In this document: positions 26,379 through 35,334 of the stretch, one piece after another
How the letters are laid out: each line of letters opens with the position of its first letter
Numbering within the stretch: position 1 is the first letter of the stretch
Assembly: GCF_019278465.1 (NCBI RefSeq)
Contig: NZ_CP058983.1
Span: forward strand, 248,001 to 312,000
Reading direction: 5' to 3'
From: Tenacibaculum sp. AHE14PA
GTDB lineage: Bacteria > Bacteroidota > Bacteroidia > Flavobacteriales > Flavobacteriaceae
Length of the DNA stretch: 64,000 nt
The notes under the pieces: model-generated
The model's input: only the letters and a program-made list of their open reading frames with translations
Database searches by the model: none
Told to the model about the DNA's origin: nothing
Made by a program: the position numbers and the translations under genes

Positions 26379-26386
26379 TATATTTG
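26379..26386 (+). promoter_or_regulatory. -7 promoter element of the PepSY-TM gene
   Basis: TATATTTG matches TAnnTTTG, 19 nt before the start codon. Confidence 0.55.
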
Positions 26387-26405
26387 TTTTTTTAAAATCA
26401 ATTTA

Positions 26406-26948
26406 ATGAAAGTAACAAATCGTAGTTTACATAGAGACTTTGCCTATTTTTATGTAGGTTTAATTATCGCTTTTTCTTTTTCGGGAATTATATTAAACCA
26501 TAGAGGAGATTGGTACCCGATGGATTATACATACGAAAACAAAGAAGTAGCTATTACTTTGCCAAAAGATTCTAAAAATATAACCAAAGAGTTTCTTATA
26601 GATGCTACTAAAGATTTTAATTTAAAATATGATGGTCATAGAGTAAGAGATAATAAACTTAGAGTATATTATAAGAATAATACCATTTTAGATGTTGATA
26701 TGAAATCTGGTATTGGTAGTTTAGAATTTAAACGAAAAGTGCCAATAATTGGTCATGCTATGTATTTACATAAATCGACAAATAATTTTTGGATATGGTA
26801 TTCTGATATTTTTGGTGCAGCAATGTTATTAATCGCTATTACTGGTATTTTAATCCCTGCAGGTAAAAACGGATTTTCTAAAAGAGGGTGGAAGCTAGCG
26901 CTATTAGGTATGATTTTTCCACTATTATTTTTAATATTATTTCCTTAA
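26406..26948 (+). CDS. PepSY-associated transmembrane helix protein
   Basis: 180 aa. A first membrane helix (DFAYFYVGLIIAFSFSGIIL) carries the NHRGDWYP motif just after it, followed by a soluble PepSY-like region and two further C-terminal helices (IFGAAMLLIAITGILIPAG, LALLGMIFPLLFLILF). Members are often linked to siderophore or metal reduction, but no such genes are adjacent. It overlaps the convergent pseudouridine synthase by 4 bp. Confidence 0.8.
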   Translation: MKVTNRSLHRDFAYFYVGLIIAFSFSGIILNHRGDWYPMDYTYENKEVAITLPKDSKNITKEFLIDATKDFNLKYDGHRVRDNKLRVYYKNNTILDVDMKSGIGSLEFKRKVPIIGHAMYLHKSTNNFWIWYSDIFGAAMLLIAITGILIPAGKNGFSKRGWKLALLGMIFPLLFLILFP

Positions 26949-27640
26949 ACACTCCAATTAAAACGTTTAAAAACGATATTCCAATCATTTGGTAAATCAG
27001 CCTTTATTAGTTGTTTTTTGTTAGAAAAAGGGTGTATAAACTCTAAGGAATAGGCATGTAAGAATAAGTTTTCACAGTTAAAATTATCAATAAACATTAC
27101 ATTATGATTCTTGTCACCATATTTCGGATCACCAATAAGTGGATGGCTAATTTTATTCATATGAATACGCAATTGATGTAATCTTCCTGTGGTAGGTTTC
27201 ATCTCTACTAAGCTATATCGAGAACTATCGTAAGGTTTTACAGGAATATCAACAATAACATTAGTAACCGTTTTTAAATGTGTTTCTGCCTCTTTATAAA
27301 CATCAGAATCCCTTCCTTTTACAGGAGAATTAATCACTTTACTTTCTGGAGAATGTCCTCTTACAATTCCGTAATATGTTTTTTGAATCTCATTATTTGT
27401 AAATAACTCTTGAAATTTAGAAACATGTTTGGTTTCTTTAGCTAATAAAATGATTCCTGAAGTTTTTCTATCTAATCGATGTATCGGATAAAATTTATGA
27501 CCGAATTGATTAAATAATAATTGCAATAAAGAATCTTCATCAGAAACATTTCTAGAATGATGCGCATGATGTACAACTACATTATTAGGTTTGGCAACAC
27601 AAAGTACATAATCGTCTTCAAAAAGAATAGTAAGGCTCAT
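26945..27640 (-). CDS. RluA-family pseudouridine synthase (TruC-like)
   Basis: 231 aa. The catalytic motif is FYPIHRLDRKTSGIILLAK with nucleophile D57; the KTYYGIVRGH and TGRLHQLRIHMNKISHPLIGDPKYGD motifs are also conserved. The lack of an S4 domain and the short length fit TruC or RluA type enzymes acting on tRNA or rRNA. It precedes the MFS pump gene on the opposite side by 5 bp, so both may be on one transcript. Confidence 0.9.
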   Translation of the reverse strand: MSLTILFEDDYVLCVAKPNNVVVHHAHHSRNVSDEDSLLQLLFNQFGHKFYPIHRLDRKTSGIILLAKETKHVSKFQELFTNNEIQKTYYGIVRGHSPESKVINSPVKGRDSDVYKEAETHLKTVTNVIVDIPVKPYDSSRYSLVEMKPTTGRLHQLRIHMNKISHPLIGDPKYGDKNHNVMFIDNFNCENLFLHAYSLEFIHPFSNKKQLIKADLPNDWNIVFKRFNWSV

Positions 27641-27645
27641 AAAGT

Positions 27646-28848
27646 TTAATTATTTGTAATTTTTAACTTCGTAAAGTTCAATAATAATAACGATAAAATT
27701 CCGCAAATTAAAAAACCTACAAACAAAGGCAGGGTAGTGGTTTCGACATATTTTCCAATAAGGGTAGCAATAGGAACTGCCATAATTGTAGATACGAATC
27801 CGTTTATTGCAGCTCCAACACCTGCAATATGACCAACAGGTTGCATTGCTAAAGCTCTTAAATTTCCGAAGAGAAAACCGATAGAGAAAAACTGTATGGC
27901 AAAAAAAGGTATCAATACAGTAATACTAGGATTTTCTTTTCCATAAAATAAGACGATATAAATAATTGGAATTAAAGTAAAAACAATTAAAAAAGTAGAA
28001 ATTAATTTTAACATTCCGAACTTCATTACAAAAGTTCCGTTTAAAAAAGTTGCAAATCCTACCGATATTGCTAAACCTGCAAATATGTATGGAAATTCAT
28101 TTGCTAAATCATATTGTACTTGAAAAATACGTTGTGAAGCACTTAAATACACCATAAAAGAACCTGTTATAAACCCAGATATTAAGGTAAATACAACGGC
28201 TTGTTTATGTTTTAAAAATTCCTTTGTTCCTTCAATAAAAAGACTAAAAGACAAGGTTGTTCTGTTTTCTTTTTTTAATGTTTCTGGCTGGCGCTTCCAT
28301 AACCAAATCATAACAATAAAGCCATATATTAATTGACTATAAAATATAAATTTCCAACCGTAAGCATCTAACATCAACTTACCAATAGCAGGCGCTACAA
28401 CAGGAACTAGGATGAAAATAACCACTATAAAAGACATTATTTTGGCCATATAATTACCTTCAAAACTATCTCTTACCATAGCAATACTAATTGTTCTCGG
28501 AGCAGATAAACCAATACCTTGTAATATTCTACCAAAAACCATCATTTCTATACTTGTAGCGCTGATACATATAAAACTGGCAATAATAAAAACGATGAAA
28601 CCAAAATATATTACAGGTTTTCTTCCTAAACTATCTGATATAGGTCCCGAAATTAACTGGCCAAAACCCAATCCTAAAAAAATCATAGTTACTAGTAACT
28701 GATTATCGTCTGAATTTTGTGGTATATTAATACTGATTCCTATTTGTTCTAAAGCAGGTAATAATGCATCAATAGATAATGCTACTAACGACATTAAGGC
28801 TGCCATTAAACCAATAAACTCTAATCTAGATTTTTTATGTTTTTGCAT
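27646..28848 (-). CDS. Bcr/CflA-type MFS multidrug efflux transporter
   Basis: 400 aa with about 12 membrane helices. The MFS motif A is visible in GQLISGPISDSLGRKPVIYFG (cytoplasmic loop 2-3), and the antiporter motif C is in the fifth helix (VVAPAIGKLMLDAYGWKFIFY). This matches 12-TM drug:H+ antiporters of the Bcr/CflA group. It is probably transcribed from the long upstream spacer and continues into the pseudouridine synthase. Confidence 0.9.
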   Translation of the reverse strand: MQKHKKSRLEFIGLMAALMSLVALSIDALLPALEQIGISINIPQNSDDNQLLVTMIFLGLGFGQLISGPISDSLGRKPVIYFGFIVFIIASFICISATSIEMMVFGRILQGIGLSAPRTISIAMVRDSFEGNYMAKIMSFIVVIFILVPVVAPAIGKLMLDAYGWKFIFYSQLIYGFIVMIWLWKRQPETLKKENRTTLSFSLFIEGTKEFLKHKQAVVFTLISGFITGSFMVYLSASQRIFQVQYDLANEFPYIFAGLAISVGFATFLNGTFVMKFGMLKLISTFLIVFTLIPIIYIVLFYGKENPSITVLIPFFAIQFFSIGFLFGNLRALAMQPVGHIAGVGAAINGFVSTIMAVPIATLIGKYVETTTLPLFVGFLICGILSLLLLNFTKLKITNN

Positions 28849-29066
28849 TCGGCAAAAATAGGATGTTTATTTTGAGTAGGATTATTTAATAACTCTTTAT
28901 TATAAAATAATCTATTTAACATAATATTAATTATAGTACATTTATAACAATTAGCGAAATAGCGCTTTTTGCGATATTTTACATAATTAATGATATAACG
29001 TCTTTAGACTTATATCGAGTAATTATGTAAAGCTAATTGTGGCTTCGTTAAAATAATTTAGATGTG
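28849..29066. other. Gene-free AT-rich spacer, left part
   Basis: No plausible gene. It holds the promoter side of the MFS gene and, at 28976-29032, a large palindrome. It is the left edge of a repeat-rich region that continues to 29560. Confidence 0.6.
28976..29032. repeat. Large imperfect palindrome with TTACATAATTA arms
   Basis: The left arm TTTTACATAATTAATGATATA pairs with the inverse of a right arm ending TATATCGAGTAATTATGTAA, leaving a loop of about 13 nt. The outer TTACATAAT word recurs, in both orientations, at the ends of the neighbouring repeat A copies and at 29534-29545. Confidence 0.7.
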
Positions 29067-29303
29067 TAGCTATAATTCTATATTATGTAAAATATCCCAA
29101 AATGTATTGTTTTCATAATAAACGTTTGTACTTGGGTCATTAAACATTAGTGTTTTAATTCTCGTTTAAATTGAATATTCTGTACAATGGTTCAAGTTTT
29201 TTCAAATACGCGATTTATCAAGAAACATTTGAACTACATTTTTGTACTATAATTAGTCGCTATGTAAAATTGCCACTGCAATTGCGCTCGATTGCTTTAT
29301 AAA
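29067..29303 (+). repeat. Repeat A, copy 1 (~237 bp)
   Basis: It is collinear with 35540-35775. The first ~36 bases are identical (TAGCTATAATTCTATATTAT...), the middle is diverged but alignable (ACTTGGGTCATTAAACAT, TGTACAA, CATTTGAACTA), and the end again matches (CTATAATTAG, TATGTAAAATTGCC, CGCTCGATTGCTTT). Both ends of the element carry a CTATAATT-N5/6-TATGTAAAAT motif (29070-29094 and 29247-29270). No open reading frame is present. Confidence 0.8.
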
Positions 29304-29560
29304 ATCAAATTGCTCTGGCAATTTATTTTAAACACAATTTCCAACCGCATTGCCAGCGCCAAAAAAAAGCTAGCTTTTAACTATTATTGAAATTCTCGTT
29401 TTCGAGGAAATGTTCGTTGTAATTTTTTTTACAGGATTCTCGTAAGCTTTCCACAAGAGCTAAAATTTTAAGAAAAATAAAATTCTTAGCACTTGTTCTA
29501 TTTAGGATTCCAATTAAACTTTTCTAAAATTCTATTTTACATAATGTTTATAAATATGAT
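29304..29560. other. Gene-free spacer with a hairpin and an inverted end word
   Basis: No gene seen. It contains an inverted repeat at 29453-29496 (ACAAGAGCTAAAATTTTA against TAAAATTCTTAGCACTTGT) and ATTTTACATAAT at 29534-29545, the reverse of the word ending repeat A. Confidence 0.55.
29453..29496. repeat. Inverted repeat downstream of the 141-aa gene
   Basis: ACAAGAGCTAA and TTAGCACTTGT form the outer arms with one mismatch, and the inner arms are AAAATTTTA/TAAAATT. No T-tract follows, so this is not a typical terminator. Confidence 0.6.
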
Positions 29561-29986
29561 TTAAAGATTGTCAATCATATTCTCTAAAGCGTATTTACTT
29601 AACTCTGGAATTGCATTTGTAAATACACTTATTTCCCAATTAGATAAATGCGCTAACATTACGTCATTGCTTTTAAATATAGAATTGGGATTTAAAAATA
29701 CTGTTGATGGAATTAGATATAAAACTTTCGCTTCGCTCTCAATTAAAAGAACTAAACTAATTAATAGATTTTCTTTTAATTCTCCTAAATCTTGTTTTGA
29801 AATTTTAATAGATTTTTCTGCAACAGCATCAATAGATTTAAAGAATACTTGATAAGAATTACCATTATTAACCTTGATATAAAAGTCTACTGCTTCTCTC
29901 CCACTTTCCTTTTGGGAAACTTCTATTTGAGCTTTATTAAGCTCTGATTTCATAAAATCTAATGCGTTTTCATTGACAGTATTCAT
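29561..29986 (-). CDS. Hypothetical protein, possible PD-(D/E)XK-like fold
   Basis: 141 aa, no signal peptide or membrane segment. I do not recognise a named family. The segment VDFYIKVNNGNSYQVFFKSI (about residues 29-48 onward) has the D...(Q/E)xxxK spacing and strand pattern seen in restriction-endonuclease-like domains such as DUF4365, followed by a long helix-strand part (LLISLVLLIESEAKVLYLIPSTVF). This is a weak resemblance. It stands alone between palindromic spacers, like a cassette gene. Confidence 0.55.
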   Translation of the reverse strand: MNTVNENALDFMKSELNKAQIEVSQKESGREAVDFYIKVNNGNSYQVFFKSIDAVAEKSIKISKQDLGELKENLLISLVLLIESEAKVLYLIPSTVFLNPNSIFKSNDVMLAHLSNWEISVFTNAIPELSKYALENMIDNL

Positions 29987-30240
29987 AGATTACAAAATAC
30001 ATTTTTAATATTTTCTTATCTTTTTTTCTTGATAAAAAAAGAAACAAAAAAATCATGACTGCATATAATTTTGGAAACAATTACGGCTCGTTACGCTATA
30101 TTTTAGGAAACACTGAAACTTATTAAGATTCGTTTGAAGTTATCGTATAATTGGAAATATTAAGAAACTACATTAATAAACCCCTAAAATATGGACGCTC
30201 CTCTCACCTATTGTTTTAACCAAAATTTTATGAGGTCTAG

Positions 30241-31059
30241 TTAAAATTGAGATTCAATTAAACTATCAGTCATAGTTAATAAATTATTTATTTTTTCATA
30301 ACTATAAGCATCTGGATGAGCTTTCGAAAAACGGCCTTTTGGATTACCTTTATCATTATCAAAGTACTTTCCAGAATCATTTTCGTAATCTTTTGAAAGT
30401 GATAAATCGTAAAGAACATCAACTCCTTTTTCTGCAGGCGACCAATGTTGCCCATAAGCTTCGTTAGCCATTTTCGTGTTTAATAAAGAACCTGGATTTA
30501 CAGCCATTACAATAATATTAGATTCTTTTTTAGCTAAATCAAAACTCCACATCGTTAACGCTAATTTACTTTGCGCATATGCTTCATTTTCATTTACTGT
30601 GGCATCTCCTGTTAATACACCTTTTCTAACTGTAGATTGTGCTGCAGAGCTTAAATTGATAATTCTTGGTGCTTCTGAATTTTTAAAATTTGAAATAATA
30701 GCATTTGTCAAAATATAAGATGCCAAGTAGTTTACAGTCATTCTAATATCTAAATCTTTTTTTGTTTTTTTAACAGGACTTTTCAATATTCCTGCGTTAT
30801 TGATTAATATATCAATCGTAGGAATGTCATTTTTTATTTGTTCGGCTAGTTTTTTAACTGCTTTTAAATCTGAAAAATCTGCTACAAGGCCTTTTACGTT
30901 GTTATTATTTGAAGCGTCTTTAATTTCAGTAACAACTGCCTTTACTTTAGTTTCGCTTCTTCCGTGAACGTAAACTGTATGCCCTTCTTTTGCTAATTTT
31001 AAAGCGGTTAATTTTCCTATGCCATCTGTACTTCCTGTAATTATAATTGTTTTACTCAT
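30241..31059 (-). CDS. Short-chain dehydrogenase/reductase
   Basis: 272 aa classical-type SDR. The cofactor motif is TGSTDGIGKLTALKLAKEGH, then VYVHGRSETK (Arg favours NADP), NNAG in ILINNAGILKSP, and the catalytic SSAAQS...YAQSKLAL with Tyr and Lys. This resembles the retinol-dehydrogenase-like group. It is the most downstream gene of the minus-strand accessory block controlled, perhaps, by the AraC regulator at 34425-35285. Confidence 0.88.
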   Translation of the reverse strand: MSKTIIITGSTDGIGKLTALKLAKEGHTVYVHGRSETKVKAVVTEIKDASNNNNVKGLVADFSDLKAVKKLAEQIKNDIPTIDILINNAGILKSPVKKTKKDLDIRMTVNYLASYILTNAIISNFKNSEAPRIINLSSAAQSTVRKGVLTGDATVNENEAYAQSKLALTMWSFDLAKKESNIIVMAVNPGSLLNTKMANEAYGQHWSPAEKGVDVLYDLSLSKDYENDSGKYFDNDKGNPKGRFSKAHPDAYSYEKINNLLTMTDSLIESQF

Positions 31060-31080
31060 GATGTTTTATTCGTTATGATA

Positions 31081-31138
31081 GTCATTTTGAGCACAGTTGA
31101 AAAATTATTTTATTTCACGACTGTGCTCCAAAGGACAA
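31081..31138. repeat. Intergenic palindromic repeat (type 2)
   Basis: GTCATTTTGAGCACAGTTGAAA is followed after ~13 nt by TTTCACGACTGTGCTCCAAAG and GACA, an inverted pair with few mismatches. It is the degenerate full form of the repeat half-site read in prmC (GTCACTTCGAGCGCAGTCG). It sits in the spacer upstream of the SDR. Confidence 0.7.
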
Positions 31139-31253
31139 TTGTTTGAATTATTGATGCTAATATTTCGTAATTTATCTAAATAATCGGTTAAATAATTTAG
31201 ATATAAAACCTAATTAAATGGTTTAAATTTTAACTAAAGAATTTCGAATCTTT

Positions 31254-32210
31254 TTAAAACGGTGCAAAGCTATCTTTAGGACTTACTGGAATACTCCAAC
31301 GTTCGCGAGCTGTTGCATTTTCTGTTATAACAACATTAAATGATAAATTATTACCATAACTGTTTGCACCACCTCTTGGAATCTTCATACGGTCTCCGTA
31401 TAACCATACAACCAAGTTACTACGCTGTCCACTGGTAATGGGATGCGTTGCATGTGGTACGTTTCCGGTATGAATTATTGCTTTACCTGGTTCAAAAATT
31501 GTTTGAACAACTTTTCCTGTGGTTTTGTCTTGAAAATCAACTTGTGAACCTGTAAATTCTTCCTCTGGCAAGTTAATATTTATATTTAAGGTAGCCGCAG
31601 AAGCATCTGTGTGCGCATGCAAATCCTTATCTTTATCTGGATTGTACTGAATAGAAAATCCAAATGTTTGATTGTCGTAACCATAAGTACCAAGTAATAA
31701 ACGAGCAATTGGACGCATGTAACGATTCATGATATCGTTATAAAATGCTTGAAAATTTGGCGCAGCAAGATGTCCTTCTGAACGTGAATCAAGCATCATT
31801 CCATAACGATTTAGTTGGATACCATAAGGTGCACGTTTAGGAATTTGCGAATTAACTGTTGCTTCTAAATACTTACGAAAATCTGCTAAACGTTCGAGAT
31901 CAAAAAACTGTGCAGCATAAACACCTGGAATAATTTCTTCCCATAAATCTGCAACTTCATTTTCTTTTTCTGGGTTTTCCCATGCCTCGTTAATAGCTTT
32001 TCGCAAACGTGGATCAAGTAGCGTTTCATCAGGAATTAATATGTTGTCTTTGTTTTCAATTTCCCATGCTTTCCACGCGTCTTCAAGTAACTCTCGGTTA
32101 CTATTCCAAAATTGAGAGACAGAGGCTTCACGCTTTAATGAAGCTTCGCGAGATGGTTGTGTAAGTGCACGCGCTTGTTCTAGTGCATTTGTATTTGTTA
32201 TTGTTTTCAT
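31254..32210 (-). CDS. 2-oxoglutarate/Fe(II)-dependent dioxygenase
   Basis: 318 aa. The Fe(II) facial triad is visible as H200-x-D202 in LHAHTDASAATLNININLP and H253 in HTGNVPHATHPITSGQRSNL, with R263 for 2-oxoglutarate. The domain resembles prolyl/lysyl-hydroxylase-like enzymes (P4Hc), with a long N-terminal helical extension. The substrate is unknown; free amino acids, peptides and lipids are all possible. It lies in a block with a quinone-oxidoreductase remnant and an enoyl-CoA hydratase-like gene. Confidence 0.85.
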   Translation of the reverse strand: MKTITNTNALEQARALTQPSREASLKREASVSQFWNSNRELLEDAWKAWEIENKDNILIPDETLLDPRLRKAINEAWENPEKENEVADLWEEIIPGVYAAQFFDLERLADFRKYLEATVNSQIPKRAPYGIQLNRYGMMLDSRSEGHLAAPNFQAFYNDIMNRYMRPIARLLLGTYGYDNQTFGFSIQYNPDKDKDLHAHTDASAATLNININLPEEEFTGSQVDFQDKTTGKVVQTIFEPGKAIIHTGNVPHATHPITSGQRSNLVVWLYGDRMKIPRGGANSYGNNLSFNVVITENATARERWSIPVSPKDSFAPF

Positions 32211-32413
32211 GATTTATATATTTTAAATAATAACTACTGTTATTGTATTTGTTTTAAACAAAATTAAGGCTAAACGATAGATGGTGTTCGGTAGTAAAAA
32301 TGGTAGTTTTAGTAAAAAACAAGGTTTGCAGTATCTAAATGAAAAATGCCCCTAAAAAAGAGGCATTTTAACTACTAATCAACTTAAAAGGATTTATAAA
32401 AAATCATTTATTT

Positions 32414-33397
32414 TTAATGCTCTAACACTATTTTCCCAATAGCTTTTCCGCTTGCTAAATGTGCATAAGCATCTCCAACTTGTTCTAATGAAAATTGATT
32501 TTCATCTACAATTGGCGTTAAATGTCCTTCGTTTGAAATTTCAGCTAATGTTTCCAAAATGTTTCCGTGTTTATCTCTATTAAAATTATGCAACATTGGG
32601 ATTAACATAAATACTACGTGTAAGGATGCACCTTTAAAATGTAATGGCGTTAAGTCTAACTCACATAATGAAACTGTAGTAGAAATATGTCCATTTAAAG
32701 CAACTGCTTCCATAGAATTGGTAAGATTTGCACCACCAACCGTATCAAAAACCACATCAAAACCAGCATTGGTATATTTTGCGGTATAATCTGCTACTTT
32801 TTCCGTTTTAAAATCGATAAAGGTTGCTCCAAATTTTTCTACAATAGCTTTTTGATTATCGCCTGTTCCTGTAGCAAAAACTTCAGCACCAAAATATTTA
32901 GCCAATTGTACAGCTAAGTGTCCAACGCCTCCAGAACCACCATGTACAAGCACTTTTTGTCCCGCTTTAACTCCTGCTCTTGTTAAACCTTCGTAAGCAG
33001 TAATTGCTACTAGTGGTAAAGCTGCAGTTTGTCGCATGGTTAATTTTTTTGGTTTGTGGGCCATTAAATTACTATCTGCAACAATATATTCGGTTAAAGT
33101 TCCTGGTAAGTCTGCTAGTCCACCTGCACAACCATAAACTTCGTCACCTACTGCATAACCTGTTACACCTTCTCCAACGGCTTCTATAGTTCCTTAAAAA
33201 TCCATACCTAATAATGCTGGAGCAACTGGTGATAATGGTAAATCTGATCCCATATTTTTAATCATAGTATCAATAGTATTAACACTAGATGCAGCTATTT
33301 TTACCAATACATGATTAGCTTTTACTTCTGGTTTTGCTATTTCTGAAACTTCGAAATTTCCGTTTTCTCCGTATTCTTTAATTAACATTGCTTTCAT
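32414..33397 (-). pseudogene. Quinone oxidoreductase (zinc-type MDR superfamily) broken by one in-frame stop
   Basis: One continuous frame of 327 codons encodes a complete medium-chain reductase: N-terminal GroES-like part (MKAMLIKEYGENGNFEVSEI), GYAVGDEVYGCAGG, and the NADPH Rossmann motif VLVHGGSGGVGHLAVQLAKY. It is interrupted only by TAA at 33194-33196, after PALLGMDF and before GTIEAVGEGV, where relatives have Ala, Ser or similar. Both halves otherwise lack frameshifts, so the mutation is recent or a sequencing error. An ATG at 33064 could express the C-terminal part, but without the substrate domain. Confidence 0.88.
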
Positions 33398-33437
33398 TTC
33401 TATCTTCTTTTTTAATTTATAATTATTGTTTTTTTTA

Positions 33438-34283
33438 TTAATTTACTGCTTGAATATCCATTACCATTTGCTCCCAATTTTTTTGATTGTTATGGTCAAA
33501 TTGAGCACCATTATCATCTGCATACTGAAAACGTTTTACTGCTGGTGTTTTACTGGTTGCCTGAAATAATTGATATGCCTCTTCTTTTAAAGCTTCTTTT
33601 ATTGGTAAATCTATAGATGCATATACAGCTCGCTTTGATGCTGTAATAGAATCTGCTGGAAATTTTGAAATACGCTCTGCCAAAGCCTCCACATAAAGAC
33701 CAATTTCATCTGCATTTAAAGCTTTGTTTATGGTTCCGAATTTTTCAGCTTCGTCTGCATCCCAATCTCTAGCACCTAAAATAATTTCCAATGCTTTTCC
33801 TAAACCTGCTTGTCTAGCCATACGTGATGCGCCACCACCACAAGGTAAAATGCCCATACCTACTTCCATTTGCATGAATTTGGCTTTTCCTCTGGCTGCA
33901 AAACGCATATCTAAAGCCAACGCCATTTCGTGTCCACCACCACGAGTAAAACCTTCAATTTTTGCTATAGTTGCTTGTGGTACATTGCTTAATCTTTCTA
34001 AAACAGCTTGTAAATCTAATAGCTGAATTTCATTTCTTGGAACAGCTTCTGTAGATAAATCTTTTAATAAATCGGTATCATAATGGCAAACCCAATATCC
34101 CGGATTAGATGATTCAAAAACTACAACTTTTACACCTCTATCGCGTTCTAATCGTAAGCAAAGACTGCTTAAATCTGCTAGCATTTCTTGTCCCTGTACG
34201 TTTACGGGGCCGAAATTAATGTCAACGGTTAATATTGCTCCTTTTTGTGTTGCGGTAAATGTTTGAAAGTTCTTGTAGTTCAT
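33438..34283 (-). CDS. Enoyl-CoA hydratase/isomerase-family protein
   Basis: 281 aa crotonase fold. The oxyanion-hole segments are ATIAKIEGFTRGGGHEMALALDMRFAA (GGG-H-E is the usual CoA-binding turn) and VGMGILPCGGGASRMARQAGLGKA, where the catalytic glutamates of hydratases (PExxLG-type) are replaced by GILPCGG. The canonical acid/base pair is therefore uncertain. It sits upstream of the broken oxidoreductase. Confidence 0.82.
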   Translation of the reverse strand: MNYKNFQTFTATQKGAILTVDINFGPVNVQGQEMLADLSSLCLRLERDRGVKVVVFESSNPGYWVCHYDTDLLKDLSTEAVPRNEIQLLDLQAVLERLSNVPQATIAKIEGFTRGGGHEMALALDMRFAARGKAKFMQMEVGMGILPCGGGASRMARQAGLGKALEIILGARDWDADEAEKFGTINKALNADEIGLYVEALAERISKFPADSITASKRAVYASIDLPIKEALKEEAYQLFQATSKTPAVKRFQYADDNGAQFDHNNQKNWEQMVMDIQAVN

Positions 34284-34424
34284 GATGTCATGTTTTAAAT
34301 TGTTTTTTTGTATGTGTGTATTAATTACACTGCAAATTTAAAATAGACACCAAGGTTTTATTTGGTAGAAAACAAAGTGGTATTAGTAAAAAAAGAGGTT
34401 TCTTGTAAAAAATTAAGCTAAAAA

Positions 34425-35285
34425 CTAGGCTAAACTCGCTTTAAAAGCACTTAAACTTGTGCCTTTATAGGCTTGAAAGGTTTTGTTTAAATGACTAGAA
34501 TCTGTAAAACCGAGTTCTGCAGCAATTTCAGAATATTGCAAATCGGTATATTTCAACCTTGTTTCTACTAATTTTAATTTATAATTGATGATGTATTTTT
34601 TTAAAGACACATCGGTATGTTTTTTAAAATATTCGCTGATGTAATTATCTGCCATATGAAATTCGTCTGCCAGACTTTTAGTAGATAATAATTCTGAATT
34701 ATAGATATTAGAATGAATGTAGTTTATGATTTGCTGAATTTTAGAAGATTTTATCTCTTTTATATTTTCTTCATTTATATATTGAATATTTCTAGCAATT
34801 AAATGAAGAATTACAGATAATGAATTTTGAATGATGAAAATATCAAACGATTGTTTGTTTAAATATTCGGTTGCCACCATATTAATTAGAGACACCAAGT
34901 GCGATCTATCTGAATCAGTTTCAAATTGCATTTCACGAAGCTCGTGACTTTCACTATTAAGAATTTCTTCTATTTTACGAAACCAATCATTTACTGGAAG
35001 TATTGCATTTTGTGAAGACGTATTTCTAAAAAAGATCTTTAAAAATTTAATAGCTATAACCGATGTAGCTTTTTCAGGTTGTAGTATATAAATATCATCA
35101 GGAATGAAAACGAAAATATTATTTGCTGAATAATTAACTGTTTTACCATTAATCTTTATAGTACCATTTCCTTTTTCAATGTAAACAATTTCAAAAAATC
35201 GAATGGTCGTGTATTTACAAAAATCGAAGAATGTTTGATTTTTATATTGTTTAATGACGATATTTTCTATTATAGTTCTTGGCAA
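34425..35285 (-). CDS. AraC-family transcriptional regulator
   Basis: 286 aa. An N-terminal cupin-like sensor (FEIVYIEKGNGTIKINGK, FIPDDIYILQPEK) is followed by the two-helix-turn-helix AraC domain at about residues 190-286 (TKSLADEFHMADNYISEYFKKHTDVSLKKYI, then YSEIAAELGFTDSSHLNKTFQAYKGTSLSAF). It is on the same strand as the hydratase, oxidoreductase, dioxygenase and SDR genes and heads this block, so it likely regulates them. Confidence 0.9.
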   Translation of the reverse strand: MPRTIIENIVIKQYKNQTFFDFCKYTTIRFFEIVYIEKGNGTIKINGKTVNYSANNIFVFIPDDIYILQPEKATSVIAIKFLKIFFRNTSSQNAILPVNDWFRKIEEILNSESHELREMQFETDSDRSHLVSLINMVATEYLNKQSFDIFIIQNSLSVILHLIARNIQYINEENIKEIKSSKIQQIINYIHSNIYNSELLSTKSLADEFHMADNYISEYFKKHTDVSLKKYIINYKLKLVETRLKYTDLQYSEIAAELGFTDSSHLNKTFQAYKGTSLSAFKASLA

Positions 35286-35334
35286 TAGCTAATAAATTAT
35301 CAAAATCTAAATAACAAAGATATATTAATAATCC

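Noticed and set aside
28849..29560. Integron attC array or CRISPR array in the long spacer
   Set aside because: No regularly spaced repeats, and the attC core motif GTTRRRY is not found at the palindromes; only a general resemblance to folded recombination sites remains.
33004..33189. Leucine/histidine-rich plus-strand frame
   Set aside because: Antisense to the quinone oxidoreductase; composition reflects the complementary strand.
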